NCBI GenBank assembly: GCA_046727435.1
Contig: JBKPCR010000021.1
Coordinates: forward strand, 1 to 7,544
Direction: 5' to 3'
Source: CAVPRW01 sp046727435 [NCBI: bacterium]
GTDB lineage: Bacteria; Tectomicrobia; Entotheonellia; J063
DNA length: 7,544 bases
Below, one piece after another: positions 1 through 6,026 of the stretch. Both the position numbers and the translations under genes were made by a program. The notes beneath the pieces were generated by a model. That model saw nothing but the letters and a program-made list of their open reading frames with translations. It had not been told where the DNA came from and searched no databases. Position 1 is the first letter of the stretch. Every line of letters begins with the position of its first letter.

Positions 1-238
1 GGTAGTTACTTGGTCGGGTGGATGAGGCGCACATCTGCGGGCAGCGGGGTCTCTCAGTGGCACTCCATGCCAGCCACTTGCGTGCTCAGCGGCATGGGGG
101 CCCGGGGCTCCATGGCAAAGAGGAGGGTGAAACGGCCTCGACTTTTCTGCCAGGTAGGTAAGTCCTGCCCTCCCCCTCTCGCAGCAGACTGACTCCCTAA
201 GGCCCATTTCTGCCGCCCCACGACTGGTAACCGATCCT
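1..238. other. Upstream region without a supportable gene
   Basis: Open frames exist on both strands here, but none has a convincing ribosome binding site, a recognisable domain or plausible residue composition. The longest, on the minus strand (54-422), runs straight through the promoter and riboswitch described below and is rich in Arg, Pro and Ala, as expected of a chance frame in GC-rich DNA. I see no tRNA, rRNA or insertion sequence. The stretch could contain upstream activator sites for the sigma-54 promoter at 239-254, but I could not pick out a clear dyad. Confidence 0.5.
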
Positions 239-254
239 TGGCACACCTCTTGCT
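239..254 (+). promoter_or_regulatory. Probable sigma-54 (RpoN) promoter
   Basis: The bases read TGGCACACCTCTTGCT. The known sigma-54 consensus is TGGCAC-G-N4-TTGC-A/T, so this differs at a single position (A instead of G at 245). The invariant GG (240-241) and GC (252-253) have the required spacing for -24 and -12. The start of transcription would fall near 265, about 16 bases before the riboswitch aptamer and about 230 bases before the start codon at 497. That position, immediately in front of a riboswitch, supports it independently. A sigma-54 promoter needs an AAA+ enhancer-binding activator, which is not encoded in this window. Confidence 0.72.
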
Positions 255-280
255 CTCTCCCACACCCAGCGCCCCCGCGG

Positions 281-380
281 CGCCATCGCTTGATAAGGGC
301 AAACCACGTGAAAGCGTGGGACGCAAAGCCACTGGCCTAACTCCAGCGCGAGCTGGACATGGCAGCAGGGTTGCCGGGCG
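281..380 (+). ncRNA. Cyclic di-GMP-I riboswitch aptamer (GEMM-I)
   Basis: The conserved blocks of the class I cyclic di-GMP riboswitch appear in order: GGGCAAACC (297-305), a six-pair helix 304-309/314-319 capped by a GAAA tetraloop (310-313), GGGACGCAAAGCC (318-330) and GGCCTAA (334-340). A second hairpin, 341-346/351-356, has a GCGA loop. The block GGCAGCAGGGTTGCC (361-375) corresponds to the tetraloop-receptor and ligand-binding strand, with C366 at the place of the ligand-contacting cytosine of the Vibrio Vc2 aptamer. The ends 281-284 and 377-380 can pair (CGCC/GGCG) to close the element. In known members this RNA binds cyclic di-GMP and controls motility, pilus, biofilm or exported-protein genes. 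Here it lies in the leader of the FN3/malectin gene at 497. The family assignment is very secure; the direction of the response is not visible from the aptamer. Confidence 0.95.
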
Positions 381-387
381 ACCACAG

Positions 388-491
388 CACCTCCTGACGG
401 GCTGTGCGTCTCGCACGGCCATCAGTATACCACCGGGGCGACGGGGCAGAACATCTGCTCCCCGCGTCGACCCCCGATAAATCAGGAGGTG
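388..491 (+). promoter_or_regulatory. Riboswitch expression platform: anti-Shine-Dalgarno and Shine-Dalgarno
   Basis: Eight bases after the aptamer, CACCTCCTGA (388-397) is the exact reverse complement of TCAGGAGGTG (482-491), which contains the ribosome binding site of the gene starting at 497. Ten Watson-Crick pairs plus one G-U (387/492) would hide the ribosome site completely. The anti-site lies in the loop of a hairpin formed by CACAGC (383-388) and GCTGTG (401-406). That hairpin in turn competes with GTGCG/CGCAC (404-408/412-416). No stem followed by a T-run is present in the leader, so control of translation initiation is more likely than termination. Which structure the ligand favours is inference. 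Confidence 0.65.
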
Positions 492-496
492 TCTCG

Positions 497-1327
497 ATGT
501 TATCTCTTACCTATTATGTACCATCCGTTCGCGTCCCTACCAGTGCAGGTCCGAGCGCCCCCCGTGCGCCCCGGCTGCTGTCCTATGGAGTGAGCCTGTG
601 GGTAGGCCTCGTGCTGCTGCTCTTCCTCGCACCGTGTGCCCTGGCCGCGTCGCTTACGCTCGAATGGGACGCTTCCGCGGGGGCGACGGGTTATATCATC
701 CATTATGGCAGCGCGAGCCGCAATTATACGGAGACGGTCAATGTCGGCACCACGACCACAGCCTCCCTCTCGGCATTGGACCAGGCCAAGGTCTACTACA
801 TGGCGGTGACCGCGTATGACGACGCGGGCAACGAGAGCGACTTCTCGAACGAGATCCTGTATCAACCGGCACACCCCTCAGTGATTTGGACCGTCAACGC
901 TGGGGGCCCCAGGTATACGGATGGGCAGGGCATCGTCTACCGGGGCCATACCCGGTTTAGCACCGGTGGCGCCTACACCGTGACCGCGGCCATTGCGGGC
1001 ACCACGGATGACCGCCTGTATCAGAGTGAACGCTATGGGGACTTTGGGTACACCATCCCGGTGGCGAATGGCGACTATCTGGTCACGCTCAAGTTCGCGG
1101 AAATCTACTGGACGCAGCCGGGTCAGCGGGTCTTCAATGTGCTGCTGGAAGGGGTCAAGGTGATCAGTAATCTCGACTTGATCGCCAAAGTCGGACCGAA
1201 CAGGGCCTACGATGTGACCCTGCCGGTCCGCGTGACGGATGGCCAGCTCAATATTAAATTCCAGTCGGTCGTGGACTATGCCAAGGTGAGCGCCATCATG
1301 GTCCAGACCACGGGGGGCACGCTGTAA
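497..1327 (+). CDS. Exported FN3 and malectin-like domain protein
   Basis: This is a predicted exported carbohydrate-binding protein of 276 residues. The ATG at 497 is chosen because AGGAGG (484-489) lies seven bases upstream; an in-frame start at 404 would begin inside the riboswitch expression platform. A long basic N-region leads to a hydrophobic segment (about residues 33-48) ending in CALA-A, a likely signal peptidase I site near residue 50. Residues about 51-125 form a fibronectin type III domain (LEWDAS, GYIIHYG, YYMAVTAYD, SDFSNE). Residues about 129-270 match the malectin fold (VNAGGPRYTD, a YQSERYG segment, YLVTLKFAEIYW, RVFNVLLEG, LNIKF). Malectin domains bind di- or oligosaccharides, so a role in binding matrix or cell-surface glycan is likely. 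The cyclic di-GMP riboswitch and sigma-54 promoter in its leader suggest expression tied to a biofilm or sessile state. No catalytic domain or C-terminal sorting signal is visible. Confidence 0.9.
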   Translation: MLSLTYYVPSVRVPTSAGPSAPRAPRLLSYGVSLWVGLVLLLFLAPCALAASLTLEWDASAGATGYIIHYGSASRNYTETVNVGTTTTASLSALDQAKVYYMAVTAYDDAGNESDFSNEILYQPAHPSVIWTVNAGGPRYTDGQGIVYRGHTRFSTGGAYTVTAAIAGTTDDRLYQSERYGDFGYTIPVANGDYLVTLKFAEIYWTQPGQRVFNVLLEGVKVISNLDLIAKVGPNRAYDVTLPVRVTDGQLNIKFQSVVDYAKVSAIMVQTTGGTL

Positions 1328-1358
1328 CGCACCCTGGGCGAGCGCATGCAAGGGGCAG

Positions 1359-1399
1359 CGAGCACGCGGCGGCGTGCCTCGAAACCCGGCGACCGGGTT
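1359..1399 (+). other. Two adjacent strong hairpins between genes
   Basis: In the 112-base gap between the malectin gene and the STN gene, 1359-1367 pairs with 1372-1381 (nine GC-rich pairs, one bulged C at 1377, loop GGCG). Just after it, AACCCGG (1383-1389) pairs with CCGGGTT (1393-1399) around a CGA loop. Neither stem is followed by a run of T, so they are poor intrinsic terminators. They could set mRNA stability or decouple translation of the two genes. The next ribosome binding site (1424-1430) is outside both stems. Confidence 0.5.
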
Positions 1400-1439
1400 C
1401 ACGCCGCCCCGGTTCGTGAGACAGGAAGGAGAGTGCACG

Positions 1440-2042
1440 ATGGCGACGAAACCACCCTATGCCACGCCACAAGGTTGGAGTTGCAGGGTCCTGATGGGTC
1501 TGCTCATGACCCTCACCGTCTGCACAGTCGGCTGGCCCCAGGCGCCCACGCGAGACGCAGAGAGCGCGCGCCTGAAGCCTCGTGGGGCGCAGATGCACGT
1601 CACAGTTGACGAGGGCTCCCTCTCCGTGGACCTGCGGGAGGCACCGGTGCGGGAAGTGTTGGCGACGATTGGCCAGCAGGCCGGCCTCCGCGTCCGCACC
1701 GACGCCGCGGCCACCCGGATGGTCAGCGCGCAGTTCACGGGGATGGCGTTGGACCAAGGCCTGCGCCACCTCCTCCGGGTGGCCTCCCTGAACTATGCTC
1801 TTCTGTACACTCGGGGCCCAGCCGCAACAGCCATCCTGCACGAGGTCCGCGTGTTTGGTGAGGAGCGCCGCGAGGAGCCCGCCAACCACGACCAGGCACC
1901 GATACAGCCGACCCAGCACGCTGCGGCCCAGCTGAGCCTCCCTGCGCAAGAGGAGCATGCAGAACCACAGCCCACCGAGCCAGAGGCTGAAGCAGACGCT
2001 TTGGCAGAGCCAGAGCCTGAAGCAGACTCCCCAGAGGACTAG
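1440..2042 (+). CDS. Exported STN-domain protein with acidic tail
   Basis: This is a 200-residue predicted periplasmic protein. The ATG at 1440 has AGGAAGGAG about nine bases upstream; an in-frame start 22 codons earlier lies in the hairpin region and lacks a site. Residues 16-31 form a signal-peptide core (VLMGLLMTLTVCTVGW) with probable cleavage near PQA (33-35). Residues about 52-140 resemble the secretin and TonB short N-terminal domain (STN): VDEGSLSVDLREAPVREVL, then GQQAGLRVRTD, SAQFTGMALDQGLRHLL and NYALLYTRG. In known proteins this domain sits in front of secretin pores or TonB receptors and makes protein contacts in the periplasm. Here it stands alone, followed by a disordered Gln/Pro/Glu-rich tail (141-200). 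It follows the malectin gene on the same strand and may be cotranscribed with it. The partner and exact function are unknown. Confidence 0.85.
   Translation: MATKPPYATPQGWSCRVLMGLLMTLTVCTVGWPQAPTRDAESARLKPRGAQMHVTVDEGSLSVDLREAPVREVLATIGQQAGLRVRTDAAATRMVSAQFTGMALDQGLRHLLRVASLNYALLYTRGPAATAILHEVRVFGEERREEPANHDQAPIQPTQHAAAQLSLPAQEEHAEPQPTEPEAEADALAEPEPEADSPED
1977..2027 (+). repeat. 30-base tandem repeat in the STN gene tail
   Basis: The 21 bases at 1977-1997 recur at 2007-2027 with one mismatch (G1986 versus C2016), a period of 30 bases or ten residues. The encoded units are EPEAEAD and EPEPEAD, within an acidic low-complexity tail. Such a repeat can vary in number by slippage and would change only tail length because the period is a multiple of three. 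Confidence 0.8.
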
Positions 2043-3955
2043 GGAGTATTACCCCGTTCTCGCGCAAAATAAGCTTTCTGAACCGAGCACCAGATCTCAA
2101 ACTGGGCCAGGTTAAATAATTGATCTGTTACATTGATTTTTCCTTGTTTATGTTGTTTGAGATCATTTTGAATTTTTGCTAAGTTATATATGCCTCGCTC
2201 TCTGACAGCTTGACTACCTAGCAAATCTTGCATTGGTTCATATAAGTCATTAGCAAACCAGTCTCTGATCGGTGTAGGGAAACCCATTTTATCTAGACGA
2301 TTTCTCACTGACTCTGGAATCCTCTGGTACATTGCTTGACGTAACACATACTTATTCCAGGGACCGCGCATTTTCCAATTTACAGGTAACTGAAAGGCCA
2401 GGGAAACAAGCCGGTAATCCAAGAACGGCATGCGCGCCTCGATTGAATGAGCCATTGAGTTGCGGTCCTCGATCCTCAGATACAAGGGGAGGGGAGAACG
2501 TTCTACAGATCGCTTAAGTACGGAATTGAGGTCTAGCTCTATACACTCATCATCTTCAATCTGGAAATGTTCCGACAAGGCTGGCGTGAACCACGGATGT
2601 TTTCTCAGTCTTCGCCAATGCTTCCATCTCATTAGTTTCCGGCAAGCTGAAATGCGATCTATTTTGGCTCTCAACTGATAGTAGAGAGATTTCGAAAGAG
2701 AGGTCCAGGGATTATTGTCGTGTGCGAAACAATATGAGCAAATTTCCTGCCAAGCTTCTCTAGTACGGCCCTCCCTGAACAGGCTACACCAATAATTGGT
2801 GAAGTAATGATGATAACCAGCAAGAAATTCATCTGGGCCTGATCCATTGAGAATGACTTTGACCCCATGCGAAGCTGCCATTCGAGATAGCTCAAAGGTA
2901 ATTACAGCTGGTATGGAATGTACCGGCTCATCTTGATACCATATAAACTGTTCAAGAGTATTCCAAAGCTTGCATGGCTCAGGAGTAAATGGAATGAGTT
3001 GAGCACCAGTCTGGGCAATAGTATCCCTGATATAGATGCTCTCATCATATTCTTTAGCCTGATAAGAAAATGCCAATAAAGAGTTCATGGATTTATCAAA
3101 AATGTCATCGCTTATTTTGGTCCACGTACAAAGTATTGACGTGGAATCCAGGCCGCCCGAAAGGAAAATTCCAACTGGTACATCGCTGCGTAGACGAAGC
3201 CGCACGGCATCTTCAAAGATTTCAGAAAAAGACTGAGTAGGATTCATAATATTTAAACTGGATAAATCTGCAAGCGACCAAAAACGCCATTCATGGTATT
3301 GGCCTTGTAAATCTACTTCGAATGCTGATCCTGCAGGGACTTGTTCGATTGCCGTGTAAAAGGTCTGCTGATTTTGCTCTGACTGAGACAAATCGCCATA
3401 TAGGAGGAATTTCGATACCACATTCCAATTGGCTCCCCCGCGGTAATAACCTGAGGCAAGAATAGCTTTAATCTCAGAAGCAAAGAATATAAAATCAGCC
3501 GAACGATAACGATATAATGGCTTTTTCCCAAACCGATCACGCGATCCGAATATCTTACTTTGTTGCAAATCATAGATAAGGAATGCCCACATACCATTTA
3601 GCTTATGGACGCAGTCACGCCCCCACTCCAAATAGGCATGTAACAAAACTTCCGTATCGCCGCTAGAATCAAATGTATGCCCCAGGTCTTCAAGTTCTCG
3701 GCGCAGTTCGACATAGTTATATATCTCGCCATTAAAGACTAGAACGGTCTGCTTATCGCGACTGAACATGGGCTGATGCCCGGCAGGCGAAAGATCGAGA
3801 ATAGATAAACGGCGAAACCCGAACCCTACAGATCCTGAAATATAAATACCTTCGTCATCGGGTCCCCGGTGGCGAAGCACAGCCGACATTTGCTGAATGA
3901 CGCTTGGATCCGTATTCGCTCCGCTCAAAGCAACGATTCCAACAAATCCACACAT
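2039..3955 (-). CDS. asnB: Asparagine synthase (glutamine-hydrolysing) family amidotransferase
   Basis: The 638-residue protein matches the AsnB family, which transfers ammonia from glutamine to an ATP-activated carboxylate. The start is the ATG at 3955: it gives Met-Cys-Gly-Phe, and Cys2 must become the N-terminal nucleophile. AGGAG lies ten bases upstream, while an upstream in-frame GTG (3973) overlaps that site. The glutaminase domain (about 1-210) shows RHRGPDD, FRRLSILDLS, FNGEIYNY and SSGDTEVLL. The synthetase domain has the ATP pyrophosphatase loop SGGLDS (266-271), a GSGPDE motif (371-376) and SMAHSIEARMPFLDYRL near residues 520-540. Homologues in polysaccharide loci probably amidate sugar acids or other glycan carboxyls rather than making asparagine, so the substrate is open. 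It is clearly AT-richer than all other genes here, suggesting horizontal acquisition. Its stop overlaps that of the convergent STN gene. Confidence 0.93.
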   Translation of the reverse strand: MCGFVGIVALSGANTDPSVIQQMSAVLRHRGPDDEGIYISGSVGFGFRRLSILDLSPAGHQPMFSRDKQTVLVFNGEIYNYVELRRELEDLGHTFDSSGDTEVLLHAYLEWGRDCVHKLNGMWAFLIYDLQQSKIFGSRDRFGKKPLYRYRSADFIFFASEIKAILASGYYRGGANWNVVSKFLLYGDLSQSEQNQQTFYTAIEQVPAGSAFEVDLQGQYHEWRFWSLADLSSLNIMNPTQSFSEIFEDAVRLRLRSDVPVGIFLSGGLDSTSILCTWTKISDDIFDKSMNSLLAFSYQAKEYDESIYIRDTIAQTGAQLIPFTPEPCKLWNTLEQFIWYQDEPVHSIPAVITFELSRMAASHGVKVILNGSGPDEFLAGYHHYFTNYWCSLFREGRTREAWQEICSYCFAHDNNPWTSLSKSLYYQLRAKIDRISACRKLMRWKHWRRLRKHPWFTPALSEHFQIEDDECIELDLNSVLKRSVERSPLPLYLRIEDRNSMAHSIEARMPFLDYRLVSLAFQLPVNWKMRGPWNKYVLRQAMYQRIPESVRNRLDKMGFPTPIRDWFANDLYEPMQDLLGSQAVRERGIYNLAKIQNDLKQHKQGKINVTDQLFNLAQFEIWCSVQKAYFARERGNTP

Positions 3956-4321
3956 ATGTAATTTTCTCCTCACTGTGCTATAACAGACAGAAGTCGTACG
4001 GGCCTTAGACCACTGCGGCAGGCGTGAGCTTTCAGTTTATAGGTAGACCGTCCGCGTTGAAGAACCGAGCCAAGACCGCTACTATCTGTTATATCGAGTT
4101 ACACCACTTCCCGCGTCCCGCCTGATTCGAGCCTGGATATAGCGAAGCTAGATTGAGCACACCTTCCGGCGCCTGACGTATCTGCTGGCTACAGAGGCCT
4201 GTCAGCTGCCTCGGGAATATGCCTAACACAGGCACCTGGTGTACGGCTCCTGGCTGGTTTTATCCTGTTCTATACCTCCCGCATACTCTTCAAAGGCGGA
4301 ATAAACTTGTTAGTCGGTATT
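3956..4321. other. Intergenic region with no recognised gene
   Basis: The 366 bases between asnB and the exported-protein gene contain only short frames. The stretch must contain the asnB promoter on the minus strand, but I see no convincing -35/-10 pair; TATAAA-like bases near 4037-4042 (minus strand) are one weak candidate. A 24-codon open stretch on the plus strand (4152-4226) ends in LLATEACQLPREYA and could be a gene remnant, but I cannot match it to a family. A GCCTGT/ACAGGC inverted repeat lies near 4198-4232. Confidence 0.5.
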
Positions 4322-4963
4322 TCAGCGCGGGGCAGGCGGCTGACCTGCGCGGATACTCAACAGGACCATGCTCAAGTGGTTGACCGCCAACAATGCAATT
4401 TCGCGGTGCCCACTGCGAAGGCGCACTTCCAGACGCTCACCTGAGCGTTGCAACTGCGTATTCAGCCACTTGACGCCGTCTTTCCAGTCCGGCATCACCT
4501 GCTGCAGAATAGCGCGCAGATACTTCGCGTTCTCGGCGAGCACCTTGGGGGCAGCAGGAGGTGATCGCGGATCGGTGCTGGGCACGCCGACGATTAACGT
4601 GACTTCGCTTAGATCCTCAGGCGGACCTGCCAAATTGAGGACTATGAGCTTGCCTGGTACAGTGCCCGTAATGCGAGGCATACCAGAGCGTTCGCGAGGT
4701 GCCTCGAACCGGAAGGCGAACGCCTGGCGGCTGAAGACGGCTTGCATTGCCGCCTGGCTCACCCCCAAGCCTGAGCGTGATGAACCCTCAGGTCCAGGGT
4801 ATGCAGAGGCCGGCAGCATCAGGCTCAGGAGGACCACAGCAGCCCAGAGGCGAATGATCCATCGTCTCAGGACTAGCTCCACGCTCTGACGACGGCCCAC
4901 AGGAGTCGGCAATACCGCTCCGTACGCCAGCGTTCCTGCTGTCTGTACGTCGGGTCCACCCAC
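4322..4963 (-). CDS. Exported protein of unknown function
   Basis: I do not recognise a named family for this 213-residue protein. The GTG at 4963 is preferred because GAGGAG (4971-4976) lies seven bases upstream. A second GTG at 4882 would give a more standard signal-peptide length (186-residue protein) but has no clear ribosome site. A hydrophobic stretch (about residues 39-51, WAAVVLLSLMLP) ends in ASA-Y, a probable signal peptidase I site near residue 54, so the mature protein is likely periplasmic. The mature part begins with a helix containing VSQAAMQAVF, then strands FAFRFEA, LIVLNLAGPPEDLSEVTLIVGV, and a helical stretch ENAKYLRAILQQVMPDWKDGVKWLNTQL, then LEVRLRSGHREIALLAVNHLSMVLLSI. 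No catalytic motif stands out. It lies just downstream of a decayed degT remnant, so it may once have been the distal gene of a glycan operon. Confidence 0.75.
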   Translation of the reverse strand: MGGPDVQTAGTLAYGAVLPTPVGRRQSVELVLRRWIIRLWAAVVLLSLMLPASAYPGPEGSSRSGLGVSQAAMQAVFSRQAFAFRFEAPRERSGMPRITGTVPGKLIVLNLAGPPEDLSEVTLIVGVPSTDPRSPPAAPKVLAENAKYLRAILQQVMPDWKDGVKWLNTQLQRSGERLEVRLRSGHREIALLAVNHLSMVLLSIRAGQPPAPR

Positions 4964-4985
4964 CTTGTGTCTCCTCTTGCTGTGC

Positions 4986-5077
4986 GTATACACGCTGCAC
5001 ATCCCCTTCCGCCATCTTGGGGTAAATTGGCAGCGAGATGATGCGCCTGAAAGCTGCCTTAGGCTAGGGAAATCTTC
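4986..5077 (-). pseudogene. Remnant of a DegT-family aminotransferase C-terminus
   Basis: On the minus strand this stretch encodes EDFPSLR (from 5077) in one frame. After what looks like a one-base deletion near 5056-5064 it continues in the next frame as AAFRRIISLPIYPKMAEGDVQRVY (to 4986). This aligns with the end of the intact aminotransferase at 6861-7544, which reads QDFPNASFVFERLVSLPIYPKMTEADVQRVI. About 40 of 48 bases match over the best part. The rest of the gene, including the PLP-binding lysine, is missing. The divergence shows it is an old paralogue or a copy from another strain, not a recent duplication. The ribosome site of the exported-protein gene (4971-4976) lies just past its end. 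Confidence 0.85.
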
Positions 5078-5138
5078 TCGAGCGGGGTCAAGCGGGCGCA
5101 AGGGATGCTAGACCGCGCCAACGTCAAGCTGGACTCGG

Positions 5139-5167
5139 TTGACTCCGGTGAGGCGCCCCCATAGAAT
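5139..5167 (+). promoter_or_regulatory. Sigma-70-type promoter for the YdcF-family gene
   Basis: TTGACT (5139-5144) and TAGAAT (5162-5167) are separated by 17 bases, the optimal spacing. Each hexamer differs from consensus (TTGACA, TATAAT) at one base. Transcription would start near 5174, leaving a leader of about 18 bases to the ATG at 5192. It points away from the minus-strand exported-protein gene. Confidence 0.72.
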
Positions 5168-5191
5168 CGCATAGGGTGAATCGCCCCTCAC

Positions 5192-5875
5192 ATGGAGGAA
5201 AGGCAGTTGGATAGAGGACATGCTGGCGTGCAGAGTTTCCCCCATCGTTGGGATAGCGCGATAAACGGCTCGTGGGTCTTGCGGGTGCTGGGCATAGCCG
5301 CAGTATTGCTCTTCGTTCTCTCCGCCTTCACCCCCTTGCCGAATCTCCTGGACCATTGGACTGAGATTCCGGCACAGCTGGTGCCCGCCGAGGCGATTGT
5401 GGTGCTGGCCGGCGGCGTCAATGCCCAGGGGGTATTGAACGAAAGCTCACTCCGTCGGACCCTGCACGGCATCCTCCTGTATCGCCAGGGCTTTGCCCCA
5501 CGGCTGGTGTTCTCTGGGCCGGCCAACAAGCAGGGTATTGTGGAAGCCGAGATTCGGGCGGCGATGGCCCGCCAACTCGGGGTTACACCAACGGCGATCC
5601 TCACCGAAAGCCAGGTGCATACGACGCGCGAGGAAGCGGCTCGCCTGGCAAGTCTGCTCCAGCCGCTGGGGATCCGCACGATCCTGCTAGTCACCAACAG
5701 GGAACATATGGCGAGGTCTCAGCCACTCTTTGAGCATTTAGGATTTACGGTCCAGCCAGCCCCGGTCGATACGCTGTCCCAGGCAACGGGACCCGGAGCC
5801 CGCCTCCAACTCACACGCCAAGTTTTGCAAGAGTTCCTCGCCCGTCTCTACTACTGGCTTGTTGGCTACCTGTGA
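5192..5875 (+). CDS. YdcF/SanA/ElyC family (DUF218) membrane-anchored protein
   Basis: The protein has up to 227 residues. A single hydrophobic segment (about 29-48, VLRVLGIAAVLLFVLSAF) should anchor it in the inner membrane with the domain outside. The DUF218 domain (about 65-200) shows AIVVLAGG, LVFSGP, ILTESQVHTTREEA and the family signature VTNREHMARS (168-177). ElyC and SanA in this family act in envelope-precursor or peptidoglycan homeostasis, and members are common in polysaccharide clusters; the biochemical activity remains unsettled. The start is uncertain: ATG 5192 has only a weak site, TTG 5207 has GGAGG eight bases upstream, and GTG 5228 has AGAGGA nine bases upstream. All three keep the anchor and the domain. 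A good sigma-70 promoter lies just upstream. No terminator is evident after the stop. Confidence 0.88.
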   Translation: MEERQLDRGHAGVQSFPHRWDSAINGSWVLRVLGIAAVLLFVLSAFTPLPNLLDHWTEIPAQLVPAEAIVVLAGGVNAQGVLNESSLRRTLHGILLYRQGFAPRLVFSGPANKQGIVEAEIRAAMARQLGVTPTAILTESQVHTTREEAARLASLLQPLGIRTILLVTNREHMARSQPLFEHLGFTVQPAPVDTLSQATGPGARLQLTRQVLQEFLARLYYWLVGYL

Positions 5876-6026
5876 CGCGAGAGGAAGAAATCGCCCACGT
5901 GTTCAGCTTCATTCGTCACCATAAGTAATACCGATGGAACAATCCACGGCACGTTATGATCCAGCTCAACGAGCGTCTTTGCTGTGTTCCGGGCAGAGTT
6001 TGCTCATATGATAGGGGGAGTGACCT

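Noticed and set aside
54-422. Minus-strand open frame of 122 codons
   Set aside because: It runs antisense through the sigma-54 promoter and the riboswitch aptamer, lacks a ribosome site and has a composition typical of chance frames in GC-rich DNA.
404-496. Upstream in-frame start of the malectin gene
   Set aside because: It begins within the riboswitch expression platform, has no ribosome site, and adds 31 residues before an already long signal-peptide N-region; the ATG at 497 has a strong site.
1359-1399. Intrinsic terminator after the malectin gene
   Set aside because: The stems are strong but neither is followed by a T-run, so termination is not supported.
4152-4226. Short plus-strand open stretch ending in LLATEACQLPREYA
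   Set aside because: Only 24 codons with no start or ribosome site; I could not connect it to a known family, so it is noted only as a possible remnant.
4964-5101. N-terminal extension of the exported-protein gene to 5101
   Set aside because: This stretch is the out-of-frame reading of the decayed degT remnant, and GTG 4963 has a much better ribosome site.
5104-5124. Sigma-54-like bases on the minus strand (TTGGCGCGGTCTAGC)
   Set aside because: The GG to GC spacing is one base short, which sigma-54 promoters do not tolerate, and the -12 block lacks the TT.
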